Below are positions 10,826 through 22,012 of a stretch of 64,000 nucleotides of DNA, one piece after another (positions within the stretch are counted from its first letter, which is position 1; every line of letters begins with the position of its first letter). This DNA is from Grifola frondosa (Eukaryota > Basidiomycota > Agaricomycetes > Polyporales > Grifolaceae). The translations under genes were made by a program, and so were the position numbers. The notes under the pieces were generated by a model, which saw nothing but the letters and a program-made list of their open reading frames with translations, did not search any database and was not told where the DNA came from. Where the stretch lies: the NCBI GenBank assembly GCA_001683735.1, contig LUGG01000033.1:62001-126000 (forward strand). Reading direction: 5' to 3'.

Positions 10826-10935
10826 TAGGCGCTTCGTTGGCGCTGATCTTGATGACCTAGTGCTAGGGTTAGGCTTACCGGCGCTATGGTCGGCGCCTCA
10901 CGTTTTGACACTGGCGCTTAGTTGGGCAAGTTCGG
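10826..10935. promoter_or_regulatory. GCGCTT/AAGCGC box cluster 1
   Basis: Five GCGCT-containing boxes in about 110 bp (AGGCGCTTCG, TGGCGCTGAT, CGGCGCTATG, CGGCGCCTCA, TGGCGCTTAG) lie between the start of a minus-strand module and the plus-strand P module. The same arrangement recurs near 18435, 28180, 38468 and 63016. A shared bidirectional promoter is an inference. Confidence 0.4.
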
Positions 10936-10939
10936 CTCT

Positions 10940-12380
10940 TACCGTGGTCCTCAACGCGCACGGTTAATCATCTTGTCTCTTATGTCTATGTGCTGAAGAT
11001 TGTTATGGAAACATTGCAGATTGCATTAAGAGTGTTATCCTACCAAGCTTTGGAGTCTGAAGTCCCAGAGATGTTGGCAGAGTCGCCCTCGTTCTCTCGA
11101 CACCACATTGTCCAACCTGTGTACGACTCCCATATCCATCTAGATGACATATACCCGAGGCTGCGCGTTCGCCGTTGGTTGGAGAGATGGAGGAATAAGC
11201 AGGTCTATTGATTCGTCGAGCGCGATGCTGTGGCGGTAAGTCCTCCCAGGATCGATCATCGATATTTGTTCTCATCGCCTGCGTGCAGAACTGTTATGTT
11301 CTTGCACACATACTGGGAGGCGGAATCCACAACACCGTATAGTCTCGAGAATATAGAATATACTTGGAGATGCTAAACTGATTATACGTCGACCTTCCAG
11401 TCGTTATTAGATGTCCGTGTCGATATTCTGCTGGTGTCTTCCAGATCGGTGTGGCGTATGCACCACTTTTCGTATGGTGCGTTCACGTGTGATGATGTCA
11501 GGACCCTGTTTGTGCACAAATGCCATTTTATGCAGAGAAGGTGTAGAGACAGTTCAGTCCTTCGTTTACAATCTGCACAGTGCTTTTTCGTGGCACGCCT
11601 CCGCTTAAAAGGCTCAGGTACCTATTCCTACTGTCAATAACTGTCCGTGCGACTGACGGCTCTCTGTTTCACAGATTGATCATGTATCGGTTCCTGGGAT
11701 CATCGTGCGAGGTCTACAGCTTACGATACGCAGGTGGATCATCGGACAGCCCCAGCATTGGCACAAGCCGCAATCTGCAACGCAGTGGGCCCCAGGAGGG
11801 CGGCCCGGCTTCTCAAGTCGCCCCCACCTTTAGCTCCTGCACGTGCCTCCTGATACCCATGACGCCCTGATCCATGTTCCCCTGCGCCAGTGGCCCGCGC
11901 CAGCCTACGCTCTTCTCAATGCCCGCCACCGCGCGCCCTGCACCGCATGTACAGCGTGGCGAGCGTGTGCAGGCGCGACTGGTTGTGCAGGTTGTGTGGG
12001 AACACTGCGAGGAGCTGAGAACCGGCGTCAGCTCGTCCAATTCGTCATCGACAGGGTGCACTCGGAGCCAGGTGGGGCGCGAGTCGGCGGGGTGGTGTAG
12101 CTGGCGGCGCTGCGCGTCGTGCTGCTGTTGCGCTCGCGGGAAGACGTGCTCGAGGTCCGAGCCTCCTTTTCGCATGCAAGTCCGTTGAGAATTCATGTCT
12201 GTGGAAGATGGTCTGCTACGTTCCGTCAGGTCGTGAAAGAATTTCTGGATGCGTTGCAATTTCTCTTTCTTCTTTTATGTTCTACAGCGGTAGTACAAGC
12301 GCATCCCGAGGAGATCATGCATAGTAATCCAATAAATCAACGCAACAAGGAATTGATAAGTAGACCTGTATAATTTATGA
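10940..12380 (+). pseudogene. P module copy 1 (multi-exon gene on +)
   Basis: The strand is set by an intron at 11236-11288 (GTAAGT...CAG, 53 nt) that recurs at the same place and length in other P copies. The exon before it encodes LESEVPEMLAESPSFS. Later parts include a Cys-poor, Ala/Arg-rich C-terminal region (11840-12190). Several stops interrupt the frame. Family not recognised. It runs convergent to DUF6533 copy 2. Coding on the opposite strand cannot be fully excluded for the GC-rich 3' part. Confidence 0.4.
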
Positions 12381-12530
12381 CACCAAGTCACAGTATTTCA
12401 AGAAAGCAACGAAGAACGATGTGACGCTAGACAGACTGCACTTTTGTTTTAAGCTCGACATCAGCACACACGAGATAGTGACGGGATCACAATATGGCAC
12501 GAACCAAAACAATATCACAGTCCTGGTAGA

Positions 12531-14209
12531 TTACTCCCTGAACCCGGATGGACCGACTTCGGCTTCGGATGGCTCATGAAAACTCATCTGGGATAACTCT
12601 ATTTCCTCGTCATTGTCCAGCATGTCCTCATTCCCGCCCTCTCTATCGGCTATCTGCTCGTCCAAGGAACCGTGATCGATGGCAGAGAATGAGAATTCGT
12701 GATCGAGAGGCCCACCGAGGGGTTCGACAAAAGCCTCAAACTGGACCGAGCCGACAAACGATGGGCGACTTGAATCTTCGGTGCCACGTTGGGATACGTC
12801 GATTTCGCGGAGATTGAGCATGAACCGCGAGATGAGAATCGCTGTGATTCTGTCCCGCAACGAATGTCAGTGCAGATCAAAACGAAGAGCAGTCAATTGC
12901 AGTTACTGACGGATCTAGGAAGTCGCTGATATACGAGGAGGTATCCTGTTGACAGCATATGAGGCTCATGAGTCAGGGTCGGTAATGATTCAAACTAAGT
13001 TTTCATACGAAGATTTCTCCAAAATAGAACAATACAATACCTGCAATGTTTATCAGCAACAAAGATCTATCGAATACACCATTGTCAATCGACATCAGGC
13101 GAGTTTTCACTTTGATAACCTACAAGAAGTATACCGTACCTGATAGAGTCCCATCAGGTCGCGCATATATCGAGAGAGGAATGGAAACATACCATCCCTC
13201 AGGATGACCATGTAAAATGGAGTTCGGAGATTAGCCATTGCAATAGCTCGTCTCTCCAGTACGTCTGGTGTATAGTTACTGCAATAACAAGTATATCTGC
13301 AGTGATTGTGGCCGCACGCCCTGCATACACCACTTGGATTATTGCGTGAGCAGAGCACTTGAGCAATATGAGGCTGAGTGCATTACATACATCTATATGA
13401 TGCACGGATTAAGTCAATGATCTGCAGTGGCATTAATGAATTTCACTGACATGTTGTTGAGCTCCAGTGAGAACAAAGGCACCGATGTACAATTGAGCGG
13501 TGGCGGAGCTACAACCACTATTTCCCGCACATCTCCAAACTAGAAGTCCGTGTTGCACTTCAATTTCATGCCAGGTGCAATGTCTAGGACAGAGCCCACC
13601 AGGTTAAATCCGCAAGGAACGAGTGACAAGATGAATATCAATGATGCGATTTTCCATTGACGACCAGACAACGCATATACTCGCAGACTTGAAAATGCTT
13701 CACAAAATATCAATTGCCGGTCAGAAGTGAGAATATTGTGTGGCTATTCACCGGCCACGAGAAACAGGAAGAGCAGTTCGAAAGCTGTCGGCAACCAAAC
13801 CAACGCAAAACAGCTCTGGAAATTATGAGTGAGCCCAGATATTCTATAGTTGCAAGAGTAGAACTATACCCTTGTTGACAACGGATATATTGTTGGGAGT
13901 GTAAGAATGAAGTTGAGAAGTTGAGAATATCTTGCCACCAAAAAAAGTAGGGTGGCCGCCGAGAATCGACGCTTCCATACGAGCTTATATTCACGGTCGA
14001 ACGTAATAACGTACTCGTAAACCAGAAGAGCTGTGACAAATAGTAAGTGAAAAATGCCCAGAGATTGTAAGTGCGCCACTGACCGGTTGCTGATATAGTG
14101 CAACATATGGCGATGAAGCTATGTGGTAGGATATATTAGATGAGGAGGGTTTGTGGGGAGGTGTCACTCACACTTGTCGATCCTCTTCGGCGTTGGCAGT
14201 GGATGGCAT
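12531..14209 (-). pseudogene. DUF6533 gene copy 2, one 1-nt lesion
   Basis: Full ten-exon layout as in 40412-42018. ATG is at 14207-14209 (MPSTANAEEDRQ), then intron 1, then NRSVAHLQSLGIF and the DUF6533 signature YVITFDREYKLVWKR in exon 2. The last exon (12531-12860) carries SRFMLNLREID and an acidic, Ser-rich tail ending SGFRE. Splice sites are kept, though exon 3 has GTGAAT as donor. The only lesion I found is one missing base near 13255 in exon 6 (TGGAGAG where other copies have TGGAAGAG), which shifts the frame. If that base is a sequencing dropout the gene is intact. Predicted seven-helix membrane protein; role unknown for the family. Confidence 0.65.
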
Positions 14210-14271
14210 GGTGTGGTGAAGTCAGGACCACAATGGACTCAATGCTCTAGTAGATATGGAGAGATTCTGTT

Positions 14272-14284
14272 CGTATATATATCC
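14272..14284 (-). promoter_or_regulatory. TATA box of DUF6533 copy 2
   Basis: GGATATATATACG on - lies about 65 nt upstream of ATG 14209. It is conserved at the same distance in copies 3-5. Copies 1, 6 and 7 have the weaker TTATATC. Confidence 0.55.
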
Positions 14285-14336
14285 TCGTCTACAACACTGT
14301 CACAGTGCAATATTCTTGTTGTCAGGACGTGATTGA

Positions 14337-16480
14337 TCATAGCTGTACTAGTGCAAGAGTCAACGAGTCAGGCAGGATAACTTCTCGCCTGAGTACCATC
14401 GATGATATGCACGTATTTTTGGGTCCTCGAGAATGAGGGGGAACATCTAAAAGTTCAATTTCACCAGTTGAGATGAGTAGTTTCCAATGACACCAGGATG
14501 GATCACTTGCCTAATATCACAATCCGTATGATACATATCGCTGCGAACATCAGTAAGCCGGACAACAGATATAGCACTGTATTTCAGCGATGACATCTTG
14601 TGCTAGGAATAGCACGGAAGGATGCGAGACGACAGCTACAAATAAACAACCCAATGGTTGAATAGGTACGTCGGACGGAAGTCGAAGCACAGGCTGTGTA
14701 TCAGTCACTGCAAGTTGGTAGCTTGCGCGATGAGATAGGAACAGAGCCCGCGGCGAGCGTGAGTCCAGACTGCACGATGTCAGCAGACGCGGTATCACGA
14801 ATCGAAAGATGTGATGTGGCCACGGTGGAGTGCAGTGACGCTCAGTCATCTGGCAACAGACTATGTACCAAACAAGTGTCATTGCTGTACTGACGGTTGC
14901 AGAACTTCAGAAGACAAACGGTCGGCTACCAGAAATGCACATATGTCGAATACAGTCGTCCGCGACGATGAGTCGTCGACCACTGGATCTGACCAGTGAT
15001 ATCTAACAATGATCGCATATAACGGACTAGGAATCACAGCGAGAGCGACGCTCCATCAGCAAAACGTCGTATGGCTGGTACAGACTTTAACTGGAGCGAC
15101 CGACCAAGAGGATACACGCCGGCAACGTATGGGAGTATCTACTGGAGACTAGCAACTTGATGCGTCTGTTCAGAGCGAGTCGATGGTGAGCAAGTGGCCA
15201 CGAACGCACGCGTCTCAGACGCTATCAAAAGTGGTGCATTAAATACGGCTGCACATTGGCTGTCCAGGGCTATCATATAGATCAAGACTCGAAACAAGGA
15301 CATGTGGACGGGAATGCTCACCAAGACAGAGACCACGTAGTTACCAAAAACACCACCACCGAACAGCACCAAGATAACGCTTCAGCTCCTAGTCCACACC
15401 CAGACCGAGTGTCATAGTCGTGATAGTGTCGTCTGACGGACAAGACTGCCGTGACATCGTCAACGAAAAAGTGGGCACCGGGCACGCAATCCGCGACGCG
15501 TTGGAGTGGAATGGAGGCCGTGGTGTCCATTCTCCCCATCTGATCGACACGGGAGTCAGGTTCGGTGCGATATCTGCTGTAGCCTGACAGGTCCTTCTCG
15601 CTGTCGAAGAAGTCGAAGAAGTCGAAGAGGTCCGAGTCGTCGTGTTGATACGCATCAAGGTCGTGTTCGCGGGCATACTGCAGGAGGACGTCCATGCAGA
15701 ATTTCATCACTCTTCTTCTATCCTAATAGAGTGCCAGTTAGCGACAATGGGACGTAATCGTCTATCTGAACATACCGCAGGACTGTAGGACTTGGTTTTA
15801 GATGGGATAGTGGACGAATAGTGGGAACACGCACATATACCTTGCTGTGGTAAAACGTACCATGAACGTTGTAACTGGTGTGTACTGCGGCCACAAGACT
15901 GAATAGTGACTGTAGTACTTGCGCGCGTGAGCGTTTGCTTGAGTTGCGCATCTGAGCAGTCGGTGCTGAGAATGTGTCCCATCTGTATACCACACGTACC
16001 AGCACAACCATTTTGGATTTCAACGTAGTCCGTGCGGCGTAGCCGCAGTTCAACTAGTTGTTCGCACACGATGCCTCACTCGTGTTCACACGGCGCTAGA
16101 CGTGCTCGAGTTTAACGGCGCGTTCGCGGGCCTCCTCCACGGTGTTCTCGCCCTCGCTGCAGACATTCTGCACCGTTTGATACCATCTGACAAACTCCAT
16201 TGGCTCACCCTCTTGCGATCTGGTCCACAACGTCCGCTGTGCCATACCTGGAGGCGGGAAGTTGCACTTTCTGTATGCGCGGTTGACCACAGGACGGTTG
16301 GCGGACACGCGTCCAGCAACGCGAAGCCATCCAGCTGAACGTCGCGGAGTATGCGCAGGAGGCTTCGTGGAGCCCAACGTGGCAGATGAAGCGACTGCGC
16401 GTCGTCCCAGAGGCAGTCTATGATCCCATCGCAGATATCTACGAAGCGCATGAGGGGAAATGACAGAGACCCGGATTGTC
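14337..16480 (-). pseudogene. S/M/L gene, copy in block 2 (membrane-protein-like)
   Basis: Read on -. The L part (16450-15720) has hydrophobic stretches but broken frames. The M part (15318-15710) holds an open exon with DVLLQYAREH and an acidic run (DDSDLFDFFDFFDSEKD). The S part (14550-14880) has a hydrophobic pair (PLGCLFVAVVSHPSVLFLA). The end is well defined: a 64-nt intron at 14447-14510 with a GC donor (TTAG/GCAAGT) and acceptor TTTTAG, then a 35-codon tail and TGA at 14337-14339, only about 55 bp before the TATA box of DUF6533 copy 2. One small indel breaks the S exon. Linking L, M and S into one gene is inference from order and splice signals. Family not recognised. Confidence 0.4.
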
Positions 16481-17620
16481 ATCTGAAGTCCACAGCCAAG
16501 GCGTGGGATCTGAATTCAAGAGGGAAAGCATTTTTCACCACGAGCGCAGCCAGCTCATCTAAACTACGGCAGAGAGGTTCCGTCCTCTGGTGCGTCTGCT
16601 CACTTGTGATGGCTGACGATCGAGTTCAGCACCAGGGAGCGTACATCAACGCGCAGGGCATAAGAACAGAACGTACGCCTCACCTTCACAATCTCCTGCG
16701 CCATTTGCATCCTCTCAGCCACTTTCACTTATATGTGCCTCATTCTTGCCCATGCTCTTTTTCACGTCCATCATCGTGTGTCGTGTATAAGGCGTTGGTT
16801 CTCCTCGAGGTCCTCTGGCAGCATGCACTGGAATATGTGCGTTGAGACGTGTTAGCATGGTGAGTAGCGGGGGTGGGTACGGTGAAAGCTGCTCGGCCAT
16901 GTGTCTGTAGTGCGCAAAATATGCTTGCCTCGTCAAGAGCAACGGTGAAGGATCCCGACGAGCTTCTCGAACTTTCTTGTGCCCCGGTCCATACTCAGAG
17001 ACACTCCTGACTCCGGGAGTCTTCGGGTGGGTTCAGGCTCAGGCGTGGCGTCCGTGATGTTCACATTTTCGCCTTTCGCCTTGATCACATCCCTTTTGCG
17101 CCCATGCTCCACATGTCCTCACCATGTTCACAAAGTGCCCTCTGCCCTCCATGACGTTTCTGATCTGGTTAAAGTGCCACTTCACGTGTTATCACGCTCG
17201 CTCTTCAACAGTTGGTTCGACGGATCCGCGAGCTTCATCTCCAACGCGGGGGCTTGGACCCCGGAAGATACAGATTCTGGGAGAGCGACAGGGATTGGAC
17301 GGGTATAGTGAGGGATTTCAGGTGCGGATGAGATTGGGGAAGATTAAAATTCGCGCACAGTGGTGTTCTACATTGCAGGACGAGAGATGTTCAGACACAT
17401 GGAGGATCAGTCGAAGAAGGGAGAACACGCACTGGGCTCAGCCTTCCTGAACTTCTTGCTTGCCTCTTCCGCACACATAAAGCTCGAAGTGTCTTTCCGG
17501 GGGCCTTGCCGCTCCGATCGCCTCTATATGGGATGGAGAGAGCAGGCGCGTTAGTCTTGTCTTCGCTCGAGTCACCCAAGAAAGCAAACAGCCAGAGAGC
17601 TCCGCGATCCTGCCACACTA
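16481..17620 (-). pseudogene. K module copy 1
   Basis: Related to 27060-27500, 47280-48300 and 56230-57700. On - it contains KSMGKNEAHISE (compare STEKSVGENEALIREL in the best copy, 47347-47850). Further 5' is DRGALWLFAFLGDSSE (compare DCEVLWLFAFKGYSSD near 56640). Stops are frequent. Likely a coiled-coil-containing protein remnant; function unknown. Confidence 0.35.
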
Positions 17621-17689
17621 ATGCGGCTACACTGTCCTGGGCTGAGGTGACCCGAATGATTGAGAGCTTGTGAGTGCAAAGTCACAGTT

Positions 17690-17735
17690 CAATATTCAAC
17701 GTCCGTTCAACGTTCGTTCAACGTTCAACACTCAC
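17690..17735. repeat. Short direct repeats (GTTCAACGTTC type)
   Basis: Four to five tandem variants of TTCAACGTTC/TTCAATATTCAACG occur between two modules. Probably replication slippage; no gene seen in 17620-17790. Confidence 0.5.
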
Positions 17736-17789
17736 CTATCATAATTGATGCTGACCAGCAACTCACCGCGCAAGGCATGCTCACAGCGA

Positions 17790-18430
17790 CTCACAGCAAG
17801 AATCTGGCTTCTGAACCCAAGTGGAAGTAGGACGAGGGCCAGCGACGGTGAGGACAATGCTTGGCATCAGCACAAAGTCGTATAGCCGGTACTGACTTTG
17901 ACTGGAGAGACCTACTAGAAGGAGACGAGGCTAGCAGACGCAAATGGCCATCTGGGTGCCCGACGCTATCAGAAGTGGACTGATTTCCCAAGATACGGCG
18001 TGAATACCTGCTGCATAACGCTAAGAACGAGTGACATAAGGATCGACATTCGAAACAAGGACACGTCGACGGAATTAATGCGCGAGCGCTCCTTAAGACA
18101 GAGACGTGCAGCACCGCCATATAGCACTGCGATATGCTGCTTCAGCTCCCAGAGCGCGTGCCATCGTCGTGAAACCGTCATATTGTGGAGTATGATAGAG
18201 CAAACCCGGATGGAGTTGACGGGGAATTGGATGCAGTGGTCGTGTTGATGTGTGTCGAGTGGTCGCGGGCGTACTAGTACAGGAGGATGTCGGTGCAGAC
18301 GATCTAGCCGAGCCAAAGGAGGTGGGGGATAAGTGAACCCCTTCAACGAGGCGAGACGAGCTTCGAAAGAAACGTTTGCGAAAACATGCTGCGTGAGATG
18401 ACGCGTGCGCGTGACGAGCTGAGTTAGAGA
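17790..18430 (-). pseudogene. M-type module b, copy 2
   Basis: Parallels 10321-10825 and 27500-28170, ending in the GAGATGACGCGTGCGCGTG stretch beside the box cluster. No frame is open over more than about 170 codons, and stops fall in the acidic exon. Remnant. Confidence 0.35.
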
Positions 18431-18434
18431 TTGC

Positions 18435-18545
18435 TAGGCGCTTCGGTGTGGATGACCTAGCGCTAGGGTTAGGCTTAAAGGCGCTAGTCGCTAGCCGCCG
18501 GAATGGTCGGCGCCTCACGTTTTGGCATCGGCGCTTAGTTGGGCT
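18435..18545. promoter_or_regulatory. GCGCTT/AAGCGC box cluster 2
   Basis: AGGCGCTTCG, TAGCGCTAGG, AGGCGCTAGT, CGGCGCCTCA and CGGCGCTTAG occur in 110 bp, in the same order as cluster 1, between divergent modules. Confidence 0.4.
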
Positions 18546-18549
18546 CGTT

Positions 18550-19970
18550 TGGCTCTTACCGTGGTCCTCAACGTCGTGCATCCTCAAGGCCTCACGCGCA
18601 CGGTCAGTCATCTTGTCTCTATCAATGTACTGAAGTTTGTTATCAAAACATTGCAGTTTGCCTTAAGAGTGTCATCCTACCAAGCTTTGGAGTCCGAAGT
18701 CCCAGAGATGTTGGCAGAGTCGCCCTCGTTCTCTCGATGCAACGTTGTCCAACCGTGCTGCCTATACGACTCCACATGTCTATCTGGATGACACATAACC
18801 GAGGTTGCATGTCCTCAGTAGTGGGAGAGATGGGGGAATAGGCAAATTCATTGATTCGTCGAGTGCGATGGTGGCGGTAAGTCCTCCCAGGATCGATCCT
18901 GTACGTTTGTTCTCATTGTCTGCGCGCAGAACCATTATGTTCTTGTACACGTACTGTGTGGCGATATCCACAGCACCGTAGAGTCTCTAGAATATCTTGG
19001 GAGATACTGAGCTGAGTAGTACGTCGATCTTCCAGTCGGCCTTACATGTACATGTCGACTTTCTGCAGGTGTGTTCCAGACCGGGTGGCGCGTACGCACT
19101 GGGAATCATCATTGTCTTTACGTTTGATATGGTGCGTTGATATGTGATGATATCAGGATCTTGCTTGTGCTTAATGGCCATTCTATGCAGCGAAGGGTGT
19201 AGAGACAGTTAATTCCTTCGTCCACAGACTGCGCTGAAAAGGCTCAGGCACTTATTCCTACCGTCAACAACTGCACATATGACTGACAGCTCTCATTTTC
19301 ACGGATTGCTCATCGTGTGAGATCCACGGCTCGTGGAGCACAGCTGGATCGTCAGACAGCCGGCACGAGCGGGCAGCTGTAGCTCAGCGAGAGTCAGGAT
19401 ATCGGCCTGAATTTTCAACTTGCCCCCACATTCAGCTCCTCCACGCGCCTCCTAACACTCACGACGCACTGATCCAGCTCCCTCACGTCCACCTGCACCA
19501 GTGGCCCGGAAGCCTTCTACGCCCGCCAGCACGCCCCTGCACCGCTGTAGTAGACGTTGTAATGTGGCGAGGCGCGTCAGGCTGTGCGGGATGTGCGGGA
19601 GCACCACGAGCGCGTGGACACCGGAATCAGCTGGTGCGGCCATCATCGACATGGGTGCACTCGGGGGCAGACGGGACGCCAGTCGGCAGCGTGGTGCGCA
19701 TGGCGGCGCTGCGCGTCGTGCTGCTTTGCGCTCGCGACGGAGACGTGCTCGAGGTCCGAGCCTGGCTTTTTGCATGCAAGTCCATCAAGAATTTATGTAG
19801 GTGGAAAATATCTGTTACGTTCCATTAAGTAGTAAGAGAATTTCTGGAGGCATTACAATTGTGCTTTCTTGTTTTTGTAGTCTACAGCATGTCACGAGCG
19901 CATCCGGAGATCCTGCATATTCATTCAGTACATCAACGCAACAAGGAATAGATAAGTGATCAATGATGGT
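18550..19970 (+). pseudogene. P module copy 2
   Basis: Same organisation as 10940-12380. A start-proximal intron ends near 18650 and is followed by LESEVPEMLAESPSFS. The constant 53-nt intron is at 18877-18929 (GTAAGT...CAG). The later GC-rich exon region (19440-19830) retains frames of 80-99 codons. Interrupted by stops around 19020-19330. Converges on DUF6533 copy 3. Confidence 0.4.
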
Positions 19971-20183
19971 TAGTATACATGAATGATCTTGCGGCGGCAG
20001 ACCTCTCTAATTTACGACGCCAAGTTATGCCACTCCAAGAAATCAACGAAGAACGATGCCTGACTCCAGACAGATTCCAGTTCCTGCATGCACTTTTTAT
20101 TCCAGTCTCAATGTCAGAAAACACGATGTGGTGACGGGATCGCAATATCGCACAAACCGAAACAACATAACAATCCTCGTAGC

Positions 20184-21853
20184 TTACTCCCTGAACCCGG
20201 ATGGACCGGCTTCCGCTTGGGATGGCTCATGAAAACTCATCTGGCCTAACTCTATTTCCTCGTCGTTGTGCAGCATGCCCTGAATCTCGCCCTCTCTATC
20301 GGCTATCTGCTCGTCCAAGGCACTGTGATCGATCGCAGAGAATGAGAATTCGTGGTCGAGAGGAGCACCGAGGGGTTCGACGAAAGCCTCAAACTGGACC
20401 GAGCCGACAAACGATGGGCGACTTGAATCTTCGGACCCGCGTTGGGATACGTCGATTTCGCGGAGATTGAGCATGAACCGCGAGATGAGAATTGCGGTTA
20501 TTCTGTGCCACAATGGATATCAATAGAAAGAGGAATCAATTAAGGTTACTGACGGATCGATAAAGATGCCGATGTACGACGCATTTTCCTGATGACAGCC
20601 ACAGGAGACCGGTGAGTTAGGGTCGGTAGAGGTTGGAAACAAATCTCCCTACAAAGGTTTGTCCAAAATAGAAGGATACAATACTTGCAATGTTCATCAT
20701 CAACAAAGCTCTATCGAATACACCGTTGTCAATTAACATCAGGCCGGCTTTGACCTTTAATAACCTACAAGAAGTACACAGTACCTGATGGAGTCTCATC
20801 AAGTTACGCATATGTCGAGGCAGGAGTGGAAACTTACCGTCCCTCAGGATCACCGTGTGCAATGGAGTTCGGCGATTACCCTCCGTGGCAGCTCGTCTCG
20901 TCCAATACATCTGGTGTATGGTTACTGCAATAACAAGTATATCTGCAGTGATTACGGCCGCACGCCCTACATATGCCACTTAGGTTATTGCGTGAGCAGA
21001 GCGCTTGAGAAATACGAGGCCAACTGCATTACATACATCTATATGATGCACAGATTCAGTCAATAATCTGCAGTAGCATAAATGAATTTCACTGACATGT
21101 TGGTGAGCTCCGGTGAGACCAAAGGCGCATTTGTACAATTGATCGGAGGTGGAGCAACAACCGCTATTTGCCGCACATAGTGAAACTAGAAGTACGTGTC
21201 GCACTTCAATTTCATGCGTGGCTCAATGTCGAGGACAGAGCCCACCAGGTTAAATCCGCAAGAAACGAGTGACAAGATGAATATCAATGAAGCTATTTGC
21301 CATTGACGACCAGACAAGGCATATGCTCGCAGACTTGAAAATGCTGCACAAAATATCAATTGCCGGTCAGAAGTGAGAATATTTTGTGGCTACTCACCAG
21401 CCACAAGAAACAGGAAGAGCAGCTCGAAAGCACTCGGCAACCAAACCAACGCAGAACAGCTCTGAAAATCATGAGTGGGCAAAGACAGTCTATGGTAAAG
21501 GACGAGAACCGTACCGTTATCGACATTGGATATATGCTTGGCAGCTCAAGAATGAGGTTGAGAAGCTTAGTATACCTTGCGACTAAAAAAAGTAAGGTGG
21601 CCGCCGAGAATCCACGCTTCCATACGAGCTGATATTCACGGTCGAACGTAATAATGTACTCGTAAACCAGAAGAGCTGTGAAAAATAGTAATGAGAAAAT
21701 GCCCAGAGATTGTAAGCGTGCCACTGACCGGTTGCTGATATAGAGCAACATATGGTGATGAAGCTGTGTGGTAGGATATATTAGATGAGGAGGTTTGCTG
21801 GGAGGTGTCACTCACGCTTGTCGATCCTCTTCGGCGTTGGCAGCGGACGACAT
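20184..21853 (-). pseudogene. DUF6533 gene copy 3, single nonsense codon
   Basis: ATG is at 21851-21853 (MSSAANAEEDRQ). Exon 1 is 21816-21853, and exon 2 starts at 21734 with NRSVARLQSLGIF and FDREYQLVWKR. Exons 3-5 and 7-10 are open, with good splice sites. The last exon (20184-20513) ends SGFRE-stop. Exon 6 has TAA at 20980-20982 where copies 2, 4 and 5 have CAA (Gln), which would remove the last helices. The same TAA is found in copy 6. Otherwise the copy looks complete, so loss of function is recent. Confidence 0.7.
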
Positions 21854-21915
21854 GGTGTGATGTAGTCAGGACCGCTTTGGACTCAATGCTCTAGTAGAGA
21901 TGGAGAGATTCTGTT

Positions 21916-21928
21916 CGTATATATATCC
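21916..21928 (-). promoter_or_regulatory. TATA box of DUF6533 copy 3
   Basis: GGATATATATACG on -, about 65 nt upstream of ATG 21853. Confidence 0.55.
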
Positions 21929-22012
21929 TCGTCTACAACGCTATCATAGTGCAATATTCTTGCTGTCGGGACGTGATTGATCATAGCTGTACTAGTGCAA
22001 CGAGTCGACGAG

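Noticed and set aside
18461..18480. Telomere-like TAGGGTTAGG inside the GCGCTT clusters
   Set aside because: Only about 1.7 units of TTAGGG, and several clusters read TAAGGTTAGG instead. It is part of the duplicated spacer and not evidence of a telomere.
19452..19830. Minus-strand coding in the GC-rich end of P modules
   Set aside because: Frames are open on both strands because of high GC. The conserved intron upstream favours the plus strand, though similarity to K on the minus strand leaves some doubt.
20201..20470. 89-codon plus-strand frame that recurs at 12548, 20201 and 29828
   Set aside because: It lies exactly opposite the last exon of the DUF6533 copies and is kept only because that exon is conserved. 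It disappears in copies where the exon is shifted.
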